Shown here in pieces: positions 1 through 6,110 of a stretch of 9,954 bases of DNA. The stretch comes from Chitinophagaceae bacterium (GTDB lineage: Bacteria; Bacteroidota; Bacteroidia; Chitinophagales; Chitinophagaceae): the NCBI GenBank assembly GCA_014379785.1, contig JACMLD010000140.1, forward strand, positions 1-9,954. The letters are read 5' to 3'. The notes beneath the pieces were generated by a model. The model searched no databases and had not been told where the DNA came from. It was given only the letters and a program-made list of their open reading frames with translations. The number at the start of each line of letters is the position of its first letter. Positions within the stretch are counted from its first letter, which is position 1. The translations under genes were made by a program, and so were the position numbers.

Positions 1-947
1 CATATCCGCAGATTGAAATCAAGCTCTTCGAGTTCGATATTACCGGACTCGATTTTCGAAAAATCCAGGATATCATTTATTACGTTAAGCAGGCTTTCAC
101 CGCAGGTGGAAATCGTTTGGGTGTACATGCGCTGCTCGTCAGAGAGCGATGTTTCAGCAAGCAGCGAAGACATTCCAATCACACCGTTCATCGGTGTGCG
201 GATTTCATGGCTCATGGTGGCGAGAAAAACACTTTTTGCCTGATTGGCGAGTTCTGCCTCCTGTCTTGCTTTCTCTGCATTTATATAGGCCAGTTGCAGT
301 GCTTCCTGATTCTTCTTCCTCTCATTACTGATGACCGCTTCTCTATGTAGTCGGCTCATTTCAATCGATTGTGCCACCTGAATAAGACCCACTTTCTTCA
401 ACTGGTAGCTCCATAAACCGCAGATAAAAAAAATGATGGCAGCCAGTACAAGGTGAAAACTGAAAGCATACCTGTCCAGCGCTTCAGAAGGTGAAAAGTA
501 TATCCCCTCCACTCCTGCGAACTGTAGGTAATTGAGGGCAGCGTGATGAAGCAGGACTACAATTACAATTGGTAACTGCAGTTTCCAGTTCTGATAGGTT
601 ATCAGTATCGCACTTCCGATAAATGCAAAAAAATGCATTTCAAACATTCCGTGCATCTGATAAATAAATTGCGACATGAACAAAGCGAGTACTGCACTCA
701 GTACGTACTGATAAAGGTTTGTGCGTGGAGAAAGAAGTTTTGCCGAATAGTAGGCTGCGAGAGAAAGGCCTCCGACCGTTACTGCTACAAAAACCGTATC
801 ATAGAATATTGAAAGAAAGATCCCAAAAACAAAAAAAGACGCCAGAAAATAATCAATCAGTTTGTCGGATCTTTTTTTAATTGCAGTCAGATAGTTTGCA
901 GCATATGCATCTTCCGTATTTTCTATCTGGTTTATTAAGGCATTCAT
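1..947 (-). CDS. Membrane sensor histidine kinase, N-terminal part (truncated by window start)
   Basis: Open reading frame from ATG at 947 to the left edge, giving 315 residues with no stop. Residues about 33-178 are strongly hydrophobic and look like five or six membrane segments. They include QMHGMFEMHF (97-106) and HH at 134-135, a pattern I recall from membrane sensory regions of some chemoreceptors and diguanylate cyclases. A polar, probably coiled-coil linker follows (about 190-238), then the HisKA dimerisation/phosphoacceptor domain. Its H-box is MSHEIRTPMNGVIG with phosphoacceptor His247, followed by the second helix ending in NDILDFSKIESG. The ATPase domain and any receiver domains lie outside the window; this H-box form is typical of hybrid kinases, but that cannot be seen here. 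The start overlaps the stop of the upstream thioredoxin-like gene by 4 nt (ATGA), implying co-transcription and translational coupling. The signal sensed is unknown. Confidence 0.93.
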   Translation of the reverse strand, partial: MNALINQIENTEDAYAANYLTAIKKRSDKLIDYFLASFFVFGIFLSIFYDTVFVAVTVGGLSLAAYYSAKLLSPRTNLYQYVLSAVLALFMSQFIYQMHGMFEMHFFAFIGSAILITYQNWKLQLPIVIVVLLHHAALNYLQFAGVEGIYFSPSEALDRYAFSFHLVLAAIIFFICGLWSYQLKKVGLIQVAQSIEMSRLHREAVISNERKKNQEALQLAYINAEKARQEAELANQAKSVFLATMSHEIRTPMNGVIGMSSLLAETSLSDEQRMYTQTISTCGESLLNVINDILDFSKIESGNIELEELDFNLRI

Positions 948-1540
948 TTTGTACAGTTTGGTAGTTGGCATCCATATGCTGTTAGAGCATACTTGTCGTA
1001 TATTCTCTGAGTTTGATTATGTCGCAGTTGATTCAAAGCGATTTTCGCATAGCTGGTTGATTCATCCGAGCAATACCGGCTTTTGTTATAGTTGCCCCGG
1101 TAATAAATTTTCTCATCAGCACTTAAGATGACGGCCTGGGGTGTTGAATAGACTCCGCAGGTGGCGGCTATTGAAGTGTCGCGCAGGATTGGGATGTCAA
1201 GTTGCAGTTTCTTCTTCACCTCATCATCGGTATATTTCTTTTCGGTCATCAGTACAACCGCAAAACGGACGTTTCTGCCATGTGTAAGGACTATTTCGCG
1301 AAAATGCGGAAGGTTAAACCGGGAGCATGGACAGTCGGGATTGTAGAAATGAAGGAAGACGGGGCCACTTTCATTATCCGGCAGGATAGACCCAATATCT
1401 ATATTTCCGCCGATGCCTACCTCCTTTAGTCCCGAGGGTTTCGGGGTGGGCAGACTATACTTCCATTCTGAATGCCAGAATATGAACCCGATGCCGGCAG
1501 ACAGCAATGCAAACCAGGAAATAATAATCAGATTTCTCAT
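944..1540 (-). CDS. Membrane-anchored periplasmic thioredoxin-like protein with CPC motif
   Basis: The protein has 198 residues. I chose the ATG at 1540 over the in-frame GTG one codon upstream. Residues 3-22 form one uncleaved-looking hydrophobic anchor (no lipobox), so the rest should be periplasmic. The thioredoxin-like fold is seen in the strand VFLHFYNPDCPCSRFN (61-76), with C70-P-C72 where classical proteins have CxxC, and in the TPQAVIL segment (133-139) carrying the expected cis-proline, Pro134. Further cysteines are C128, C157, C191 and C196; the C-terminal GCQLPNC looks like a separate redox or metal pair. The FxxPDCPCSRFN signature resembles what I recall of DUF6436-type thioredoxin-like proteins. 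It could act in disulfide reduction, cytochrome/copper-site assembly, or as a partner of the sensor kinase with which it overlaps by 4 nt. Substrate unknown. Confidence 0.85.
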   Translation of the reverse strand: MRNLIIISWFALLSAGIGFIFWHSEWKYSLPTPKPSGLKEVGIGGNIDIGSILPDNESGPVFLHFYNPDCPCSRFNLPHFREIVLTHGRNVRFAVVLMTEKKYTDDEVKKKLQLDIPILRDTSIAATCGVYSTPQAVILSADEKIYYRGNYNKSRYCSDESTSYAKIALNQLRHNQTQRIYDKYALTAYGCQLPNCTK

Positions 1541-1636
1541 CACGCCATAAACGAAGCGAGACGGGTAAACCTATCCGATGCTCACTAATTATAGGTGTAC
1601 TAAGTCTTCTTTTCGATGCCCTTTAGGTGGAAACCA

Positions 1637-2611
1637 TTAGTCAATAAGACCAATACTTCTCGAGTGTGCAATGGCTTCATTGCTATGAATGAAGAAACAG
1701 CACTGTATGCCTGTTTTGTTGGAAAGGTCATTCAGAAGGGTTCTGGTTGCTTCTTCCTTCGGTTTATGAACGTTTCTGATGTAAACGGCATGAATGCGGT
1801 CGGGATATTTTTCCGCAATTTTATGATAGATCGCGGGATCACTCTGGGTGCTGTCGCCCAGCAAAATAAACTTCTGGTTGGGAAAGGCATCGAGTATCCT
1901 GAGTACCCTCAACAGTTTCCCTTCATGTGTTGTTTTGCCGGTCTTAAAAAGCTGGTACCAGCGTTTTATCTGGTTTAACAGAAAGGCCCCTTCGGGAAGT
2001 TTATTAAAACGAAAGACTTCCAGCAGGTAATCATACAAGTTCCATTCGCTGCTGGAAACATAAAAGAATGGATTGGGAGCCTCGGGCTCGGTGTGCGCCA
2101 TAGACAGCAGGCTGTAATGCTCGCCAACATCAGGGAACACTTCTCTTGTGCGGGGATTGGCGGTAAATAAAGCCCTCAATCTTTTGCCGATCGTAGCAGA
2201 ATGTGATACCATCACTGTATCATCAATGTCTGATATAAATCCAAACTGGGTAATATGAGGCACAAATATTTCACCCGTGTTTTCAATTGTAGCGCCATCA
2301 TTCTGATGTGCCACGGCTACCTCGTGCCATCCCGCCGGCACATCGCCTTCGGCAGCCCATTCAAATTTGAAAAAGCCATCTGTTTCCGACTTGCCGTTTA
2401 CTGTCTGACTGTTGAACTCCAGCGTAAGGGGGGCAAGGGGAATGGGTTTAACAAAAAACAAGCGAAGCAGGTGGATGATATTGGCAAAATAACTGGAGGA
2501 ATACTTTTTGCGCGTCACAGGTCTGTCTGCCAGCACATGACCGAAGACTTGCAGATCATGGGCATGACCATAGCCATGATAAATTTTTACGTATCTGTTG
2601 TTCGATGCCAA
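1637..2611 (-). CDS. App1-family phosphatidate phosphatase (DUF2183)
   Basis: The protein has 324 residues and no signal peptide, so it is probably cytosolic or membrane-peripheral. The N-terminal part (about 1-120) contains the YHGYGHAHDLQVFGHV block usual for App1-like proteins and a beta-rich region. The catalytic HAD-like domain starts at GFISDIDDTVM (124-134); DIDDT (128-132) is the DxDxT motif with the nucleophile Asp128 and acid/base Asp130. FYVSSSEWNLYDYL (183-196) supplies the motif II serines, and FILLGDSTQSDPAIY (248-262) the motif IV acidic residues. The yeast relative Pah/App1 dephosphorylates phosphatidate to diacylglycerol; bacterial members are mostly uncharacterised, so the substrate here is inferred. 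No ATG precedes the conserved start and the first internal Met is residue 134, so TTG at 2611 is the likely start. It is divergent from a lipid kinase and followed after 96 nt by the thioredoxin-like gene. Confidence 0.88.
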   Translation of the reverse strand: MASNNRYVKIYHGYGHAHDLQVFGHVLADRPVTRKKYSSSYFANIIHLLRLFFVKPIPLAPLTLEFNSQTVNGKSETDGFFKFEWAAEGDVPAGWHEVAVAHQNDGATIENTGEIFVPHITQFGFISDIDDTVMVSHSATIGKRLRALFTANPRTREVFPDVGEHYSLLSMAHTEPEAPNPFFYVSSSEWNLYDYLLEVFRFNKLPEGAFLLNQIKRWYQLFKTGKTTHEGKLLRVLRILDAFPNQKFILLGDSTQSDPAIYHKIAEKYPDRIHAVYIRNVHKPKEEATRTLLNDLSNKTGIQCCFFIHSNEAIAHSRSIGLID

Positions 2612-2650
2612 TTCGCTATTTTTAATTGTTTTGAATAACCCTTTTTTATT

Positions 2651-3526
2651 ATGCTCCTAAAAATTCTCTTTGTTATTAATCCCGGTTCAGGCAAGAATGA
2701 TACAGATTGGAAACAGCAAATAGAAACCTATTTCGCCAACCGTCCTGAAGAAATACAGATTTTTCAGCTGCCCGATTCCTGCCCTCCGGAAACTATCAGG
2801 GAACAAATGGAGACTTTCAAGCCGGACCGCATGATGGCGGTCGGGGGTGATGGCACGGTGAAACTGATTGCTGAACTGACCATTAACACCGGTATGCCGA
2901 TAGGAATCATTCCTGCCGGCTCTGCCAACGGCATGGCGAAGGAACTCGGGATTCCGGTCAAAACCGAAGCTGCGCTCGAAACATCTCACAGCTCCAATAC
3001 TATGAAAATTCATGCCATCAGAATCAATGATGAGCTTTGCATACATCTCAGTGATATCGGATTCAATGCTTTTGTAGTGAAAAAATTTGAATCGGGAAAT
3101 AAACGTGGCATGTGGGCTTATGTAAAAGCTGCATGGAAAGTGCTTTGGCAGCATTCAAAAATGGATGCCTCGATGAAAGTTGCTGGAAAAGACATCAGGA
3201 AGAATGCAGCGATGATTGTGATTGCAAATGCGACCCGTTATGGCAGCGGAGCTACTGTGAATCCGGATGGAAAACTGGATGACGAACTTTTTGAAGTAGT
3301 GATTGTGAAGAAAGTTTCGTTTTCGGAAATCTTTAAAATGATGGTTTCTCATCAGCCATATAACAGAGAAAAAACCGAAGTGCTGCAAACGAGGTCATTA
3401 AAAATCAACTCGAGAAAGAAAGCACATTTCCAGGTGGATGGAGAATACCTGGGTAAAGTTTCAAATATAGATGCTGAGCTCCTGCCTGCCGCGATCACGA
3501 TTGTAATACCCGAAAAAGAAAATTGA
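2651..3526 (+). CDS. Diacylglycerol kinase family lipid kinase (DagK/YegS/LCB5 type)
   Basis: The protein has 291 residues, the normal length for soluble DagK/YegS kinases, and starts at ATG 2651. The family's catalytic domain begins with ILFVINPGSGK (5-15), the usual N-terminal nucleotide-binding strand and turn. AVGGDGTV (63-70) carries the diagnostic GGDGT, and IPAGSANGMAKELGIP (87-102) is the substrate/ATP loop, here with SANGMA in place of the commoner GTANDFA. The C-terminal beta-sandwich shows YGSGATVNPDGKLDDELFEVV (197-217) and FQVDGE (260-265), both expected. The reaction is ATP-dependent phosphorylation of diacylglycerol or a related lipid alcohol at the membrane; sphingoid or undecaprenol-type substrates cannot be excluded. 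It is divergent from the App1 phosphatase, only 39 nt away. The stop codon lies inside a hairpin shared with the convergent gene. Confidence 0.93.
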   Translation: MLLKILFVINPGSGKNDTDWKQQIETYFANRPEEIQIFQLPDSCPPETIREQMETFKPDRMMAVGGDGTVKLIAELTINTGMPIGIIPAGSANGMAKELGIPVKTEAALETSHSSNTMKIHAIRINDELCIHLSDIGFNAFVVKKFESGNKRGMWAYVKAAWKVLWQHSKMDASMKVAGKDIRKNAAMIVIANATRYGSGATVNPDGKLDDELFEVVIVKKVSFSEIFKMMVSHQPYNREKTEVLQTRSLKINSRKKAHFQVDGEYLGKVSNIDAELLPAAITIVIPEKEN

Positions 3527-3559
3527 GAATACCTCACCAAATGGTTCAGTACTCTCAAT
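3522..3559. terminator. Hairpin between convergent genes, probable bidirectional terminator
   Basis: Arms 3522-3532 (ATTGAGAATAC) and 3549-3559 (GTACTCTCAAT) pair over 11 positions with one A/C mismatch on the plus strand, which becomes a G-U wobble in the minus-strand transcript. An inner ACC/GGT pairing (3536-3538 with 3543-3545) could extend it. It includes the lipid kinase stop codon and lies 12 nt beyond the transglycosylase stop. In the minus direction it is followed by AATTTTCTTTTTC, a moderately U-rich tail; the plus direction has no good U-tract. Confidence 0.55.
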
Positions 3560-3570
3560 ATGTCTAATAG

Positions 3571-4251
3571 TTACCTGATCACAAGGCTGGCCTGTCCTTC
3601 AAAATAGTAATGTGTTGCAATGATTTTCTTCACATGCGATCGCGTTTCTTCCGGCAGGTGATATTGCAGTTTCCAGAAATTTCTGCTGCCCGATTTTTTG
3701 ATGGCTTTATAAACCGGTCCGGGACCTGCATTGTATGCAGCAAGTACAAGTAACCAGTCACCAAACTCATTGTGCAGATCACGAAGATAGATTGCTGCGG
3801 CTTTTGTACTTTTTTTGTACAGTCTGCGCTCATCATACTTTGCCGTTACTTTCAGTCCGAGCAGAACGGCTGTTTTCGGCATAAATTGCCAGGGACCCAC
3901 AGCGCCAACTCTTGAAACAGCTCTCGGATTCAATTCAGATTCCACTACGGCCAGGTATTTTAATTCTACCGGCAACTTGTAACGGATAAACATAGAATCC
4001 ATCATTCCAAAATGGAGTTTGCTTTTCTCTTTTACTCTGGCAAGCGTTTCATCATTCTTCCTGATGTAGCTTTTTACAAACGCTGCCACGTTTTTGTTGA
4101 GGTGAACCATAGTGACGTCATTGCGCGACTCAGATGCTATGGTATTCGTATCATTGGTTTCTGCAGCAAAGAACTGTTTGCCTGCAGGTAAACCTAAGAA
4201 AAAAAAGAAGTGAACAGAGAGAACGATCCTGGTCAAATGTGAATTCAACAT
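3571..4251 (-). CDS. Exported lytic transglycosylase (SLT domain, MltD-like, no LysM)
   Basis: The protein has 226 residues from the ATG at 4251; an in-frame TTG at 4275 would add eight residues before the hydrophobic segment and seems less likely. The N-terminus reads as a signal peptide (hydrophobic 8-22, possible cleavage after KQFFA, 25-29), so it should act in the periplasm. The SLT domain has ESELNPRAVSRVGAVGPWQFMP (104-125) with catalytic Glu104, and LAAYNAGPG (170-178). Such enzymes cleave the MurNAc-GlcNAc glycosidic bond of peptidoglycan, forming the 1,6-anhydro product. The sequence between signal and SLT domain (about 50-95, with the MFIRYKLP segment) resembles MltD-type proteins, but the C-terminal LysM repeats usual in MltD are absent, and the protein ends soon after the SLT core. 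It is convergent with the lipid kinase and probably monocistronic. Confidence 0.93.
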   Translation of the reverse strand: MLNSHLTRIVLSVHFFFFLGLPAGKQFFAAETNDTNTIASESRNDVTMVHLNKNVAAFVKSYIRKNDETLARVKEKSKLHFGMMDSMFIRYKLPVELKYLAVVESELNPRAVSRVGAVGPWQFMPKTAVLLGLKVTAKYDERRLYKKSTKAAAIYLRDLHNEFGDWLLVLAAYNAGPGPVYKAIKKSGSRNFWKLQYHLPEETRSHVKKIIATHYYFEGQASLVIR

Positions 4252-4527
4252 CGTTTTAGTTTTTGGGTAAAACAATGCCGACCCGGAGGGTTTGGATTTA
4301 TCAACAATGATTAGTCAGGGGATATTGGCAGGTGTGCATTGAGCCGGGGGGTACGGACGTTTAGGCTTTTCAGTTATAGCCGGCGCATGCACTTAATAGA
4401 AAGCCAAAGATAAACTGCATTTTGGTGGGATCATAGCGTTTTGCTACTAGTAAAACTACGATGGCAACGCAAGGGTGTGATTACCACGAGATAGGAGAAG
4501 AATAAATAAATATCTTTTAAATGAAGA

Positions 4528-4551
4528 GGGGCTCGATAGAAATCGTGCCCC
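4528..4551. repeat. Isolated GC-rich hairpin with tetraloop
   Basis: GGGGC (4528-4532) pairs with GCCCC (4547-4551) and CGAT (4534-4537) with ATCG (4542-4545) around an AGAA loop, with a single T/T mismatch between the two stem parts. It is in AT-rich surroundings and has no U-tract on either side, so it is not a standard intrinsic terminator. It could be a protein-binding site, an RNA 3' end, or a remnant of a repeat; function unknown. Confidence 0.6.
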
Positions 4552-4655
4552 GTTTGAAATCCAATATCCTTTGAAAACCTATTAGACTAAATACAAAAAC
4601 TATTCCCTTGAAAAAACAATCAGACAGTATTGATCTGTGCAATGAAGTCTACAAT

Positions 4656-4730
4656 CATTTCGAGCGCAGCGAGAAATCCCGATCATTAGTTTCGAATTAT
4701 CCATCGGGATTTCTCGTTGCGCTCGAAATG
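4656..4730. repeat. 75-bp inverted-repeat element of the 'FERSEKS' type
   Basis: Arms 4656-4683 and 4703-4730 are 28 nt each and complementary except for one position (T4717, a G-U wobble in RNA), around a 19-nt spacer. The outer ends are CATTTCGAGCGC and GCGCTCGAAATG. Read through, the left arm encodes HFERSEKSR, a peptide I know as a frequent spurious translation of dispersed intergenic repeats in Bacteroidetes. This suggests a small non-autonomous mobile element or REP-like repeat. Its right end abuts the A-run that forms the U-tract of the adjacent terminator. No target duplication is obvious. Confidence 0.8.
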
Positions 4731-4761
4731 AAAAAGGCAGAGAAGAATAAATCTCTCTGCC
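4731..4761 (-). terminator. Rho-independent terminator of the esterase gene
   Basis: In the minus direction, GGCAGAGA (4761-4754) pairs perfectly with TCTCTGCC (4743-4736) around a 10-nt loop, followed directly by five T (4735-4731). It lies 26 nt beyond the esterase stop at 4787. The 8-bp stem with adjacent U-tract is a textbook intrinsic terminator. Confidence 0.85.
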
Positions 4762-4786
4762 ATTTTAAATGGTACGGTATAAAAAA

Positions 4787-5638
4787 CTAGGGCTTGTAAA
4801 ATTGCAGCATCCATTCGTAGATGTTTTTTCCATCTTCCCTGTAAGATGGATTGTCTGCTTTGGTCCAGGTATCATGACCTGCCTGTTGGAATATGGTTTT
4901 TCTTGCTGAAGTTCTTGGCTTGTATTTATTTACAAGATCTATATAAGTTGAAATGGTGGTTGCGGGAAACACTTCATCACTGGAATTATGAAATACCCAA
5001 AGTCCAACATTTTTATCTGCAATACTTTTACATCCCGGTTCCTTAATATATGTGACTGAGCTGAAAGCCACGCCCGCAGCTACTTTATCACCGTATTCTG
5101 AACCAGCATCCCAAACCATTCCACCACCCATGCTCACACCAGAGAGATATACCCTCCGTGCATCCACACGATATTTAGAAACTGCATAGTCAATCACACT
5201 ACTGATCTCTGCGGGTGTCGGCCATTTTTTAAATTGCGGAAGCAATACAACAAACGCATTGTTTTCATTAAACGCAACCGTGTTTGCAGGAAATGATTTA
5301 TCACGGAGTTTTTTTCCAAGTCCAACATTGAGCACTCTTGGCAGTTCAGCTTCTGATGAACCAAGTTCCTCAGTGCCATGCATAAAAATAATCAACGGAT
5401 ACTTTTTGGTAGTACTGGAATACAATGAAGGAAGCGCTACATATGACGATGCAACATTTCCGTTGATGTCAGTCGGGTCAATACTAAGTACAGGAGAAGA
5501 GGTTTCTACAATGCTGTCGTACTTGTTCAGCAATGGCTGCGGTGTGTACGCTGGCTGGGCATCATTGTCTTTGCCGCAACTTACAAATGCAATGGTAAGG
5601 ACACAGAGGGTCGAGGCTACTAATCGAGCTGAGTTCAT
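4787..5638 (-). CDS. Lipoprotein alpha/beta-hydrolase (esterase / PHB-depolymerase-like)
   Basis: The protein has 283 residues from ATG 5638. The N-terminus is a lipoprotein signal: a hydrophobic stretch followed by AFVSC (17-21), with Cys21 the lipidation site, so the enzyme is anchored in an envelope membrane, possibly surface-exposed. The hydrolase domain has FMHGTEELGSS (85-95) with an oxyanion HG turn, a nucleophile elbow GVSMGGG (167-173) with Ser169, a likely catalytic Asp221 in HNSSDEVFP (217-225), and His255 in QAGHDTW (252-258). The fold and spacing resemble esterases of the poly(3-hydroxybutyrate) depolymerase/feruloyl esterase type and the peptidase-like 'dienelactone hydrolase' lipoproteins. 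The true substrate (polyester, acylated sugar, feruloyl ester) cannot be read from sequence. It stands alone, with its own terminator and a long upstream region; no polysaccharide-utilisation genes such as susC/susD are beside it. Confidence 0.9.
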   Translation of the reverse strand: MNSARLVASTLCVLTIAFVSCGKDNDAQPAYTPQPLLNKYDSIVETSSPVLSIDPTDINGNVASSYVALPSLYSSTTKKYPLIIFMHGTEELGSSEAELPRVLNVGLGKKLRDKSFPANTVAFNENNAFVVLLPQFKKWPTPAEISSVIDYAVSKYRVDARRVYLSGVSMGGGMVWDAGSEYGDKVAAGVAFSSVTYIKEPGCKSIADKNVGLWVFHNSSDEVFPATTISTYIDLVNKYKPRTSARKTIFQQAGHDTWTKADNPSYREDGKNIYEWMLQFYKP

Positions 5639-6110
5639 AGAGGTAATCTATTTTATAGTTTACAATACTTGTTTGGCCCGCATGATGCAGGGAATTGGTG
5701 TTTGGACAAGCTTTAAAGGGAGGTTTCCGATTGGTTGGATAGAAAGAAAGATGATTATTAATCCGAAAAAAGTATGCCAGATTAACATTTTCTTAAAGAG
5801 TAATTCGGCTATTGATAGAAAATCATTGTGTAGATAACAAGATGACAGCTTTCCGATTTCTATAAATCTGGATGGGGTGCAAACTTCGATTCTTGAAAAC
5901 TATAAGCTTATAAACCGAAGTAGATGAGAAAAATACGGTGGCCCATATTTCAAAAAAAAATGGAAAAAATTTTTTATTTCTGACCGTGTAGCATCAGAGA
6001 CGCCCGATATTTAAAAAGACAGTGGGAAGAAATAACCACAATCACAATCTACAGTACACAAAATTGCGAAAGTCGTCACAATGAGTTGAAGATTTCAGGC
6101 CAACAGATAG
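5639..6110. other. AT-rich intergenic region (472 nt), no gene seen
   Basis: It lies between the ftsY stop and the esterase start, both on the minus strand, and should hold the ftsY 3' end and the esterase promoter. I see no frame with a recognisable protein and no tRNA-like fold. Notable are a perfect 12-bp palindrome TATAAGCTTATA (5901-5912), flanked unevenly by CTTCG (5884-5888) and CGAAG (5916-5920), and adjacent A- and T-runs at about 5951-5980, which may bend DNA. No clear TTTG/TAnnTTTG promoter pair or U-tailed hairpin was found. Confidence 0.55.

Larger units (their letters stand above)
4252..4786. other. Intergenic region (535 nt) with hairpins and a repeat, no convincing gene
   Basis: I find no conserved coding sequence. 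A 60-codon frame at 4608-4790 (plus) is explained by the inverted repeat it crosses. The region should contain the minus-strand promoter of the transglycosylase; the only hint is TATCTTTG (minus, 4412-4405), matching the Bacteroidetes -7 consensus TAnnTTTG, but no -33 TTTG lies at the right distance and it is over 150 nt from the start. The hairpin, repeat and terminator at the right side are listed separately. Confidence 0.6.

Noticed and set aside
2687..3154. 155-codon minus-strand frame
   Set aside because: It is antisense to the well-supported lipid kinase and has no family features.
4231..4275. Upstream TTG start at 4275 for the transglycosylase
   Set aside because: The ATG at 4251 gives a better placed signal peptide and a normal start codon.
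4405..4412. TATCTTTG on the minus strand as promoter of the transglycosylase
   Set aside because: It matches the -7 consensus, but no TTTG is found 19-21 nt upstream and the distance to the start codon is over 150 nt.
4608..4790. Possible 60-residue protein on the plus strand containing HFERSEKSR
   Set aside because: The frame runs through both arms of an inverted repeat and through the terminator hairpin; the peptide is a known by-product of this repeat class, not a gene.
5259..5837. 192-codon open frame on the plus strand
   Set aside because: Most of it lies antisense to the esterase, whose catalytic motifs are clear, and it encodes no recognisable domain.
5639..6110. A tRNA, tmRNA or other known structured RNA in the gap
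   Set aside because: I found no cloverleaf arms, CCA end or familiar conserved core.
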